A stretch of DNA of 64,000 bases from Desulfobacter vibrioformis DSM 8776. Lineage in GTDB: Bacteria > Desulfobacterota > Desulfobacteria > Desulfobacterales > Desulfobacteraceae. Under the pieces are notes generated by a model that worked only from the letters and a program-made list of their open reading frames with translations, ran no database searches and was not told the DNA's origin. Positions 17,403 to 25,686 of the stretch are shown piece by piece; the first letter of the stretch is position 1; each line of letters starts with the position of its first letter. The position numbers were made by a program, and so were the translations under genes. The DNA is taken from NCBI RefSeq assembly GCF_000745975.1, contig NZ_JQKJ01000011.1, positions 62,001 to 126,000 of the forward strand, given 5' to 3'.

Positions 17403-19538
17403 TTATTTTTCACAGCGGCTGAAAAAATCATAATAGTCAATGCCGTCCAGGATTCCAGCCGCAAATTTTTCTTCGGAAAAATAAATCGGTTCAATATCCG
17501 TTAAATCGGAAAGTTCTTCATTATGCCGATTTTTAACGACAACAGAAAGGGTATTACCCCGCATCATATCTTCATCGGCTCCGGATCCGCCGGCCGTTAA
17601 CATGTGATCCAGGGGAATGTCCCATTGTTCGGAAAACCATCGGATCGCATACCCTTTGGAAGCCCTGATCGGTGTGATGTCCAGAAATTGCCCAAATGAA
17701 TATATGAGATTGAAGGTCTGCTCATTTTGATATAACAACGTTTTGATGTCATCCAGTGACGGTGCCAGTTTCGGATCGTAATAATAACTGATTTTATGTT
17801 GACTCTGTTCTGCCTTGGGCTGCAATTTTAATCCGGTTAAATCAGACAGAATACGATGAACCGCCTTTGGGTTCCATAAATGATCAATATGGTTGGTCCA
17901 GACCAGGTCCCGTTCCAGGTTTCCGCCATAGTAAATTTCCGTTCCCATACTGGTAATAAGTACATCGGGCTGGACAATCTGATATTTTTTTAAAATCGTC
18001 AGCGCAGAATCCAGCCGGCGTCCTGTGGCAATACAGAAACTGATGTCTTTACGGTGATCAGATAAAACCTGATTTAACCGGGTCAGGGAATTCATATCCC
18101 CCAACAGGTTCTGATCAATATCCGATACAATTGCGCCATTGTGATAAATCATTTGCCGGCGGGTGGCAGGTAAGCGTTTTAACGGTTTTCGTTTTTCTAT
18201 AATTGGCTGGACAGCATTTAAGTATTTGTCAATGTGAGATTCCCAGGTGTAGTTTTTGTTCACACCTTTGAGACCATTTTCCGATAAATTATGTCTATGT
18301 TTCTTGTCAGTTAAAATGTGTAAAATTTTATCAACAATGTCATTTTTATCCAGCGGGTTGATCAGGTAACCGTTCAGACAGTTTCGAACAATATCAATGG
18401 GGCCTCCGTCTTCGGTGGCTACAATGGGAACAAAGCTGGCCGCGGCTTCGATTAAGGTTAATCCAAACGGTTCCGTCAGTGCGGGATTGATGAAAATTCC
18501 CCCTGAAACAGACGCCAGACGATACAAAACAGGAACTTCATCCGGTTTATGGGTTTTCGGATAAGCCACTTTCCCATAGAGGTCATATTGATCGATGGTC
18601 AGCAATATATCGGTCAGGACTTCCTGGGCACCGGTGTCCAAATCCCGGATATCTTTCCGGGTTCCGGCAACAATCACCAGATTGGCCAATTTTTGTAATT
18701 CCAATGACGTCCCGTATGCTTGGATCAAGGTATGAAGATTTTTTCTTTGATCAGGACGTGAAATGGCCAGGATCATGGGTTTGTCCGGATTTATCAGGAA
18801 TTTGCTGATCTCTTTAAAAATCGGACTGTCAAACTCATCTCCGGCAGGCGGATGGAATTTTTCCAAGTCGGTTCCCGGTGGAATCATCTGCATACTGTCG
18901 GGTTGATAAAAATCGTAGGAAGCATACTGTTCGTTGATTTCATGGCTGGTACTGGTGATCACCAGTTCCGCAGAACCCAGGGTGTCTTCTTCGGCGTTTA
19001 TTCTGCGGGTCATATTATAGCGTTCTTCTATAACTGAACTTTTCAGTCCGCTGGCGATCAGCCTTTTGCGTTTGCTTCGTCCCAGAGAGTGGGCCGTGAA
19101 AACCAAAGGCAATTCCAATTGATGGGATAAACGTGTTCCCACGTATCCCGCATCGGCATAATGGGCATGGATGATACCTGGCAGATTCTTTTGTTTCTTT
19201 AAGAAAATCAATGCATTGTCTACAAAATTATCCAGGTAGTCCCAAAGATGCTCTTTGGGGATATATCCTTCAGGTCCGCAGTCAATCCTGACAATCCGGG
19301 CTGTTGAATTCAATGGTTCAATCACTTTATTGTAATCATCACTGACTTGCGGATCAGCAATACGGCGGGTCATCAGGTCAACTTGTTCCACATCAGGACG
19401 TTTGGAAATTGCCTTGGCAAATTCCAGAACATATTTGGTCTGGCCGCCGGTGTCCGCATCCCGCCCCAGTTCAAGCCCTTTGCCTCGAATTAATCCGTGG
19501 ATATTGATTAACAAGATGTATTTTGGATTGGATTTCAT
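17403..19538 (-). CDS. sps: Sucrose-phosphate synthase fused to sucrose-phosphatase domain
   Basis: A 711-residue bifunctional enzyme for sucrose synthesis. Residues 1-450 are a GT4 sucrose-phosphate synthase: the HGLIRG and GRDADTGGQTKYV loop binds fructose 6-phosphate/UDP-glucose, with HAHYADAG, SRPDQRKN and EPFGLTLIEA further on. From about 470 a HAD sucrose-phosphatase domain begins, with the Asp473-x-Asp475 nucleophile pair (DIDQN, Thr replaced by Asn), Lys628 and a GGSGADEDMM motif IV. I chose the ATG at 19538 because the family begins just before YILLINIHG; the frame is open 141 bases further upstream without support. It leads the sps-fruK-ams operon. Sucrose is probably an osmolyte or storage sugar here. 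Confidence 0.92.
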   Translation of the reverse strand: MKSNPKYILLINIHGLIRGKGLELGRDADTGGQTKYVLEFAKAISKRPDVEQVDLMTRRIADPQVSDDYNKVIEPLNSTARIVRIDCGPEGYIPKEHLWDYLDNFVDNALIFLKKQKNLPGIIHAHYADAGYVGTRLSHQLELPLVFTAHSLGRSKRKRLIASGLKSSVIEERYNMTRRINAEEDTLGSAELVITSTSHEINEQYASYDFYQPDSMQMIPPGTDLEKFHPPAGDEFDSPIFKEISKFLINPDKPMILAISRPDQRKNLHTLIQAYGTSLELQKLANLVIVAGTRKDIRDLDTGAQEVLTDILLTIDQYDLYGKVAYPKTHKPDEVPVLYRLASVSGGIFINPALTEPFGLTLIEAAASFVPIVATEDGGPIDIVRNCLNGYLINPLDKNDIVDKILHILTDKKHRHNLSENGLKGVNKNYTWESHIDKYLNAVQPIIEKRKPLKRLPATRRQMIYHNGAIVSDIDQNLLGDMNSLTRLNQVLSDHRKDISFCIATGRRLDSALTILKKYQIVQPDVLITSMGTEIYYGGNLERDLVWTNHIDHLWNPKAVHRILSDLTGLKLQPKAEQSQHKISYYYDPKLAPSLDDIKTLLYQNEQTFNLIYSFGQFLDITPIRASKGYAIRWFSEQWDIPLDHMLTAGGSGADEDMMRGNTLSVVVKNRHNEELSDLTDIEPIYFSEEKFAAGILDGIDYYDFFSRCEK

Positions 19539-19737
19539 AATGTTAATCACTATAACAAAGTGACATAAATATTTAAAGTGATTCTCAATACATTTGCAGT
19601 ATGCACTTGCCTTGGGGGTGCGGGGCTGGTAAACATCAAACAAAAAGAGGCCGACACACAAATCAAAATGATATTTCATCCATGGATATTGTCTTGAGTA
19701 CGGCCAAAAAAGTTTGGAGGGTATTATAGAATAATTT

Positions 19738-20538
19738 ATGTCCGATTATCATTATCAATACAGCTTGTGCAGTGTGCCGGCGTGGGTCATCGGTTCCCGC
19801 GAATTCAACGCCAATCCTACGCCGTTAAGTGTCCATGGTGTACGAGCGACCCATGCCCATTTTTTCAAAAAGCTGGACAATCTCTCCAGCTGGGAAGAAA
19901 GGGCAAGAACATTTCAAGATTATATGGACGTTGCGTTTCATCTTCATCAATGGCGGAAAAATGGTGATGCCGGCGGGCAGCTCTGTCTGAAGCACAGCTA
20001 CCTGGGCTTTCTTCGGGGCTGGCTTTTTAATGCCGATTCCATTGAAGGGGCTGTCTTGAAGGGATGGGTGCAAAACAGGATGGGGTTGCCCCCAACCTAT
20101 CACGGCGGCCATATCAAAGGAAAAGAGAGCGATGCCTATTTATCCTACCTGAAGGATCGCATGAAAGGTTCAGCCCGGACCAACGGTATTTTTTCCCAGC
20201 TGGATCTTCTCTATGAATTTGTTCAGTACGAGATGACACGCCGCGATCCCGACACCACTCACATCACCCTTTTCAGAGGTGTTCATGGGTTTTACGATCA
20301 TGACATACTTGAATGGGATGGCAATAAAGGCAAAGGGGTCGTCCGGCTCAATAATCTGAATTCCTTTACCCATGATTTTGAGCGGGCCTGGGAATTTGGC
20401 ACATTTATTATTGAAGCCAGGGTGCCTGTTTCTAAAATTTTTTTTGATGGCGATTTTCTCCATGCCGGAATACTCAAGGGAGAGGAGGAAGTGCTGGTCA
20501 TTGGCGGTGTGTACGATATTTCCAGACGAATCATATAA
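19738..20538 (+). CDS. draT: NAD(+)-dinitrogen-reductase ADP-ribosyltransferase
   Basis: A 266-residue enzyme that switches nitrogenase off by ADP-ribosylating an arginine of the Fe protein (NifH) when ammonium or darkness/energy loss is sensed. Length and sequence match DraT across the whole protein. Residues consistent with an Arg-Ser-Glu type transferase are visible: Arg180 in LFRG, Ser209 in NSFTHD and Glu249-x-Glu251 in GEEEVL. The draG gene follows 17 bases later, as in other diazotrophs. No nif genes are in the window, so the target lies elsewhere in the genome. The nearest purine-rich site (GGAGGG, 19716-19721) is rather far from the ATG. Confidence 0.92.
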   Translation: MSDYHYQYSLCSVPAWVIGSREFNANPTPLSVHGVRATHAHFFKKLDNLSSWEERARTFQDYMDVAFHLHQWRKNGDAGGQLCLKHSYLGFLRGWLFNADSIEGAVLKGWVQNRMGLPPTYHGGHIKGKESDAYLSYLKDRMKGSARTNGIFSQLDLLYEFVQYEMTRRDPDTTHITLFRGVHGFYDHDILEWDGNKGKGVVRLNNLNSFTHDFERAWEFGTFIIEARVPVSKIFFDGDFLHAGILKGEEEVLVIGGVYDISRRII

Positions 20539-20555
20539 TAAGGAAATCATCATTG

Positions 20556-21464
20556 ATGCAATCGGTTCGGGTTCCTGACAGAAATCAAATTGTGGAAAAG
20601 GCAAAGGGAGCCTTTGTCGGTCTTGCTGTTGGAGATGCCCTGGGGGCGACTACCGAGTTCATGACGCCCGGGGAGATCAAATTACAATATGGTGTACATA
20701 AACAGATCATTGGGAAAGGATGGCTGTATCTTAAAGCCGGTCAGGTGACCGATGACACTGAAATGTCGGTTTGTATCGGACGGGCCATTCAAAAGTCCCA
20801 AGGATGGAACCTTTGCGCCGTTGCAGAGGAATTTGCCGATTGGATGAGGGGCAGACCGGTTGATGTCGGCTCCACATGTGCCAGGGGCATCAGAAACTAC
20901 ATCCTCCACCAGACCCTTGAGGCGGCACCCAGTCGTTGGAGTGCCGGAAACGGGGCCTTGATGCGCATGCTTCCCGTTGCACTTTACACTTTGGGAAATG
21001 ACGCCTCCCTTGCCCGATATGTGGTGGAACAGGCCCACCTGACGCACAATAATCCGCTGTCTGATACGGCATGTATCTTTTTTGGCCGTCTGCTTCATGA
21101 AGCCATGATGGGCGCCTCATTGGGGCAACTTCGGATCCATACCGACGAGTTTGTGGCTAAACATCCGGATTTTGCGTATCAACCGTATCCGGGTAAAAGT
21201 TCCGCCTACGTTGTGGACACGGTGCAGACCGTTTTCCATTTTCTGTTTTCAACAGCCACTTTTGAAGCGTGCCTCATTGGTACGGTAAACCAGGGGGGGG
21301 ATGCGGATACCACCGGCGCATTGGCCGGGATGCTTGCCGGTGCTGTCTATGGGGTCGAGGGAATACCGAAACGCTGGTTGAAACGATTGGATTCCCGTGT
21401 GTATTCAGAGGTGAGTGAGCTGTCGGAATATTTGGTGGACCACTCTCCGGTACTTTTAATGTAA
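20556..21464 (+). CDS. draG: ADP-ribosyl-[dinitrogen reductase] glycohydrolase
   Basis: A 302-residue hydrolase that removes ADP-ribose from the nitrogenase Fe protein and so reverses DraT. It has the dinuclear-metal motifs of the ADP-ribosylglycohydrolase family: GDALGATTEF near residue 26, TDDTEM at 65-70, GNGALMRM near 130 and GGDADTTGA near 245. The ATG at 20556 is preceded immediately by an in-frame TTG (20553); AAGGA at 20540-20544 could serve either. The pair draT-draG is likely one transcript. DraG activity is usually controlled by membrane sequestration through GlnB/AmtB, which are not seen here. Confidence 0.93.
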   Translation: MQSVRVPDRNQIVEKAKGAFVGLAVGDALGATTEFMTPGEIKLQYGVHKQIIGKGWLYLKAGQVTDDTEMSVCIGRAIQKSQGWNLCAVAEEFADWMRGRPVDVGSTCARGIRNYILHQTLEAAPSRWSAGNGALMRMLPVALYTLGNDASLARYVVEQAHLTHNNPLSDTACIFFGRLLHEAMMGASLGQLRIHTDEFVAKHPDFAYQPYPGKSSAYVVDTVQTVFHFLFSTATFEACLIGTVNQGGDADTTGALAGMLAGAVYGVEGIPKRWLKRLDSRVYSEVSELSEYLVDHSPVLLM

Positions 21465-21475
21465 GGAAGGAAATT

Positions 21476-22138
21476 ATGAAATATCAGCATGTATTTAACG
21501 ACGGGTCAGTGTGCGGCCTGCCAGTGGGAAAGGTGGTTTGTGTCGGTCGCAACTATGTGGATCATATCAAGGAACTGGACAATCCCATGCCCACGGAACC
21601 TATTTTGTTTATCAAACCGGCAACATCGCTGCAGCCGATCAGCCAGCCCATTGTGATCCCTGATTTCACCAAGGACTGCCACAATGAAACGGAACTGGCC
21701 GTGTTGATCGGCAAGGAGATCAGCAGGGCAGGGCGGGAAGAGATTGAAGCTGCCGTTGCCGGTTATGGGATTGCATTGGATCTGACCCTGCGGGATATCC
21801 AGAAACAGCTCAAGGAGAAAGGGCTGCCCTGGGAAAAGGCAAAAGCGTTCGACGGTTCCTGCCCGATATCTCCCTTTATTGGACCTGACGACCTTCCCAA
21901 CCCCCAGGATACGCGGTTGACATTGAAAGTGAACGGCCAGGTGCGGCAGGATGAGAGTACAAAACTGATGATTAACGGGATCTTTGACTTGATCGCCTAC
22001 ATGTCCGGTTTTTTTACCCTGTTACCGGGAGATGTCGTGCTTACCGGAACCCCGGCCGGTGTGGCCGGGTTGAAATCAGGTGACAGGCTGGCGCTGGAGC
22101 TTGACGGCCGGTTTGGCTTCTCCGCATCCGTTGCCTGA
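21476..22138 (+). CDS. Fumarylacetoacetate hydrolase (FAH)-family protein, YcgM/FAHD1-like
   Basis: A 220-residue FAH-fold enzyme. The family metal ligands are in place: the Glu-x-Glu in NETELAVLIG and the Asp in ALDLTLRDIQ, with VGRNYVDH and GDVVLTGTPAGV as conserved flanks. Proteins of this short type (E. coli YcgM, eukaryotic FAHD1) act on acylpyruvates or oxaloacetate, as decarboxylase or tautomerase. It follows draG by 11 bases with an AAGGAAGG ribosome site, so it is probably co-transcribed with draTG. A functional link to nitrogenase control is not established; it may be chance co-location or relate to carbon supply. Confidence 0.85.
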   Translation: MKYQHVFNDGSVCGLPVGKVVCVGRNYVDHIKELDNPMPTEPILFIKPATSLQPISQPIVIPDFTKDCHNETELAVLIGKEISRAGREEIEAAVAGYGIALDLTLRDIQKQLKEKGLPWEKAKAFDGSCPISPFIGPDDLPNPQDTRLTLKVNGQVRQDESTKLMINGIFDLIAYMSGFFTLLPGDVVLTGTPAGVAGLKSGDRLALELDGRFGFSASVA

Positions 22139-22497
22139 GATGGATGACCGGAACGGCTGCCTGGGGCCGTGATGGGTGGCTGGCCATTACCTTGTCCCGG
22201 GCGAACCGGACCGCCTCTGCGATGAGTTGCCTGCCGATGCCCCTGCCCCGTGCTTTGGGCTCGACGATGAGCCATCTGAGCTGGGCTGTGGTATCATCTT
22301 GTCTGACCACAGCCACGGATCCGGCAAACTCCCCCTGGGTTTCGGCAATCCAGAGACGGTCCTTTTCTGACAAATGTTCAATAAATCCGGCCATTCCCCT
22401 GGCCACATAGGCGTCGAATTCGTGATTGAATCCGTATTCCCTGGCATAGAGTACGCCTGTTCCGGTTTTTTTGGGGTTCCTTGATTTCGGGTTTCAT
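22139..22497 (-). pseudogene. Decayed GNAT acetyltransferase (frameshift and 3' truncation)
   Basis: Minus-strand remnant of a GNAT acetyltransferase of the type often fused to MarR regulators. An ATG at 22497 opens a frame that leaves the GNAT frame at a run of seven A (minus strand; 22466-22472). With six A it would read on into the conserved LYAREYGFNHEFDAYVARG, then LWIAETQGEFAGSVAVV and the acetyl-CoA loop GRGIGRQLI. Homology stops soon after RFARDK, near 22190, and the frame then runs antisense into the FAH gene. The C-terminal strand of the fold is therefore missing, so function is unlikely even if the homopolymer is a sequencing error. Confidence 0.7.
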
Positions 22498-22709
22498 GCT
22501 TTTCTTGACAAAACGTGCCTGTCTATCTTAATATTCTTACCTATAAACTCCATGTGGCGTATTTCGTAACAGTTCATATACCTGGGCCGCATATTCCATT
22601 CTTCCAATCCATTGGAAAATGCGGACAACATTCTTGGGGAGGCGCAATCCCTTCCAGTCATACCTTTGGAAAGGGGGGCCCTGTCTAAATCCTTAAACGA
22701 GGTGAGAGG
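22498..22709. other. Spacer upstream of the binding protein/kinase pair
   Basis: No gene or clear operator is seen. GAGG near 22700 serves the binding-protein start. With the pseudogene, this makes about 570 bases without an intact gene. Confidence 0.3.
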
Positions 22710-23552
22710 ATGAGTCTTAAACATGTGTTTTTCCTTATTCTGGCAGTAGGCTGTATGATACCGGCATGTGGGGAAACCCCGGCTGACCCGGAACCAAACG
22801 CCCTTGTAATTCCGGGTTCCGGTGCCTGTGAAACCGTGCTGACCCGGCTGGCCCAGGCATTTAATCAGGCCTATCCCGGCTACACGGTTACAATTCCCAA
22901 AAGCACGGGAAGCAGCGGGGGAATCCGGTCCGTGGCCGAAGGATTCCATCCCATGGGCAGGGTGGCCCGGCCCCTGAAAGCATCTGAACAGGAAAAGGAT
23001 TTGACGATCCTGCCCTTTGCCTATGATGCCGTGGTCTTTGCCGTGGGAGAGGCTGTTGGGATAGATTCCCTCAGCCCTGACCGCCTGGCAGATATCTTCA
23101 GGGGTAAAATCAAAAACTGGCAGGAGGTGGGCGGTCCTGATCTTCCCATCCGGGTTTTGGGCCGCCAGGCCGATGAAACCTCCATGGAAATGATCAGGAA
23201 AACCCTGCCCGCCTTCCGGGAGCTGGCGCTGACTGCGGATGCAAAAATTGCCTATCACGATTATGAAATGGTTGACTTGCTCAACAAATATTCCAGCAGC
23301 ATCGGATTCCTGACCACTGGAAGCCTGACAAGCCCGGAAACCAGAATCCGGGTCCTGGATCTCGGCGGCATCATGCCCACGGCAGACAGCCTGGAGTCCG
23401 GCAGGTATCCCATGAAGATCTCCCTGGGATTTGTCTGTAAAAAAGGGGAATTAAAGGGCTTGCCCCGCAAGTTTCTGGATTTTGTGTTCTCGGATGAAGG
23501 CCGGAGCATCATTAAAACCCTGGGCCTGTTTCCGGTTGAAAGAAAAGAATAG
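22710..23552 (+). CDS. PstS-like phosphate/anion-binding lipoprotein
   Basis: A 280-residue periplasmic binding protein of the PstS type. A lipoprotein signal peptide ends near residue 20 (MIPACG). The mature part has the PBP-like-2 pattern seen in phosphate-binding proteins: GSGACETV, then STGSSGGI (anion-binding loop), FAYDAVVFAV and LADIFRGKIKNWQEVGG, with a C-terminal FVFSDEGRSII. There is no PstCAB transporter nearby. The stop is followed at once by the ATG of a membrane histidine kinase, which suggests that this protein presents its ligand to the kinase instead of a permease (inference). The ligand could be phosphate or another oxyanion. Confidence 0.87.
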   Translation: MSLKHVFFLILAVGCMIPACGETPADPEPNALVIPGSGACETVLTRLAQAFNQAYPGYTVTIPKSTGSSGGIRSVAEGFHPMGRVARPLKASEQEKDLTILPFAYDAVVFAVGEAVGIDSLSPDRLADIFRGKIKNWQEVGGPDLPIRVLGRQADETSMEMIRKTLPAFRELALTADAKIAYHDYEMVDLLNKYSSSIGFLTTGSLTSPETRIRVLDLGGIMPTADSLESGRYPMKISLGFVCKKGELKGLPRKFLDFVFSDEGRSIIKTLGLFPVERKE

Positions 23553-25664
23553 ATGCGCCGGCCTGCCTCAAGTCTTGCGTACCCCATCATCGGATTTGTG
23601 GTGCTTTCCGTATTGTGTACTGCCATGACCTTGTATTTCTGGGGAAACCGGGTCATGATGGAAAATTTCAGATCCACGAACCGGCATCGTGCCCAGGACC
23701 ACCATGACGTTATCTCCGATTATATCCGGAACGAAACCCGCACCATGGTGCGGCTGGCCCGGGTTTACAGGGAGTATGGCCAGGTCATCAGGGAAACCGG
23801 GCGCTTTCTTGACAGCGGCGGATTTGAAAGCCACGCCGACCCCCTGCCGCTGCAACGGATCCTTGCCCGCCTGGGGATCTGGGACCATATGGACGATATC
23901 CTGGTCACGGACCTGGAAGGCCGGGTGATGACCCGTACCAGATACGGGCAGGTGGGCAAGGTGCTGACCGGATGGGGAGTTGACGAAGCCACCCGCAACC
24001 AGGAACTTCTTTTAACGACCCGTTCAGAAACAGGATGGGAAATCCGGGCCATCTCTCCGATCTTCAGGGATGAGACTCCCATCGGGCTCATGGTTATTAT
24101 CAAAAAGATCAACAACGCCTTTGCCAAAAAATTATCCCATCGCTTTGACTGCGAGGTTTCGTTGGGCAAACCGGACGGTATCGTTGCAACTTCCCTGCCC
24201 GAGAATAGCCGGATTGCACCGGATCGGGAAATGATTTTAAGGGTGCTGCGGCAGACGCGGGTGGAACAAAAGACCCATGACGCGCTTTCCAAAACAGAGT
24301 TCTATGCCCGGCTGCTCATCGTGGATGAGGCGTTTTGTCTGATCGTGGTCCAGGATACCAGCCAATCAGACATCCTGGTTCGTCAGACCCGCAAAGCCGC
24401 CTTATGGCTGTCAATCCTCATTATTGCCATTTTTTCCAGTCTGGGCCTGGCCTTTGCCCTGGGGCTGATCCGTCCCCTCCAGAAATTAAAGCAACGGGCC
24501 CGGGATATGGCCAGGGAGTATGCCGGACAGGAATTATCCGAGGTGCCGGGAAATGAGGTCGTCAATCTGGTTCACGTGTTCAACAGCATGGCCGATGCAA
24601 TCCAATGGCATATTAAATACCGCAGGGCCATGGAGGCCGAACTTGAGAGCCACCGCCACAGGCTTGAGGAGCTGGTGGCCCAAAGAACTGCAGGGTTGAA
24701 CCGGGCCAATGAATCCCTGCAGGGTGAAATCCGGGAAAGAATCCGGACAGAAAGGGATCTTCTGCAAAACAAGACAAAGCTTGAAATCGCCCTGTCAGAA
24801 CTCCAACTGGCCCAGGCAAAGATGATTCAAGCCGAAAAAATGGCTTCCGTGGGACAGCTTGCCGCAGGGGTTGCCCATGAGATCAACAATCCCACCGGGT
24901 TCGTCAAAAGCAATTTATCCACCCTTTTGGATTATCACAAGGATCTGGTAGACCTGCTTGGGGCCTACGGCGATATCCTGGCATCACTCCGGGAGGCTAT
25001 GGGCAAATCCCCGGCCCTGGCCGGATTGTCCGGGGCGGCTGACCGCATTACCCGGATGGCGGCGGATGCGGATCTTGACTACCTCATGGCGGATATCCCG
25101 GATCTGATCCAGGAGAGCTTAGATGGCGTCGAACAAATCCAGGGCATCGTGTCGGCCCTGAAGGATTTTTCCCACCCTGGAAGCCGGAAAGCCATGCCTG
25201 CGGATATCAACCAATGCCTCAAGTCCTGCCTGAAGATGATCTGGAATGAATTAAAGTACAAGGCTGAGATCATTGAGGACTACGGCAAACTCCCCATGGT
25301 GACCTGCAATGCCCAGCAGATGTGCCAGGTTTTTGTCAATATTTTGATGAATGCAGCCCAGGCCATTGAAGATAAAGGGGTGATCCGCATCACCACCAGG
25401 GCCGACGAAAAAGATGTGGAAATCCGCATCTCAGATACGGGGCAGGGAATATCCGAGGAGAACATCAGCCGGATTTTCGACCCTTTTTTCACCACCAAAG
25501 AAGTCGGCAAGGGAACGGGCCTGGGCCTTCATGTTGTCTGGGACATTATCCAGGCCCACGGCGGGCAAATCAAGGTCAAGAGTATAGAAGGGCAGGGGAC
25601 GACCATTTCCGTCCACCTCAAGCAGGATCCGGGTTTGGAGATTCAAGCGGTTAACGGTCAGTAA
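23553..25664 (+). CDS. Membrane sensor histidine kinase paired with the binding protein
   Basis: A 703-residue kinase. TM1 lies at 10-30, a periplasmic sensor region (double-Cache-like) at 31-280 and TM2 at 284-306. A HAMP domain (306-355), a coiled coil (355-425), a dimerisation domain with His442 in GVAHEINNP, and an ATPase domain with [14 protein letters not shown] and GTGLGL motifs follow. It is an NtrB/DctB-like kinase with no receiver; no response regulator is adjacent, so its partner is elsewhere. The ATG directly follows the stop of the PstS-like gene, which implies translational coupling. It converges on ptsP, 22 bases away. Confidence 0.92.
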   Translation: MRRPASSLAYPIIGFVVLSVLCTAMTLYFWGNRVMMENFRSTNRHRAQDHHDVISDYIRNETRTMVRLARVYREYGQVIRETGRFLDSGGFESHADPLPLQRILARLGIWDHMDDILVTDLEGRVMTRTRYGQVGKVLTGWGVDEATRNQELLLTTRSETGWEIRAISPIFRDETPIGLMVIIKKINNAFAKKLSHRFDCEVSLGKPDGIVATSLPENSRIAPDREMILRVLRQTRVEQKTHDALSKTEFYARLLIVDEAFCLIVVQDTSQSDILVRQTRKAALWLSILIIAIFSSLGLAFALGLIRPLQKLKQRARDMAREYAGQELSEVPGNEVVNLVHVFNSMADAIQWHIKYRRAMEAELESHRHRLEELVAQRTAGLNRANESLQGEIRERIRTERDLLQNKTKLEIALSELQLAQAKMIQAEKMASVGQLAAGVAHEINNPTGFVKSNLSTLLDYHKDLVDLLGAYGDILASLREAMGKSPALAGLSGAADRITRMAADADLDYLMADIPDLIQESLDGVEQIQGIVSALKDFSHPGSRKAMPADINQCLKSCLKMIWNELKYKAEIIEDYGKLPMVTCNAQQMCQVFVNILMNAAQAIEDKGVIRITTRADEKDVEIRISDTGQGISEENISRIFDPFFTTKEVGKGTGLGLHVVWDIIQAHGGQIKVKSIEGQGTTISVHLKQDPGLEIQAVNGQ

Positions 25665-25686
25665 GGGACTTGAAAGAAATAAAACC

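Noticed and set aside
22494-23258. Minus-strand frame of 254 codons next to the decayed acetyltransferase
   Set aside because: It is antisense to the PstS-like gene and shows no family pattern; it only happens to reach the pseudogene start.
24572-24819. Several overlapping minus-strand frames inside the histidine kinase
   Set aside because: They are shadows produced by high GC third positions; none has a start with a ribosome site.
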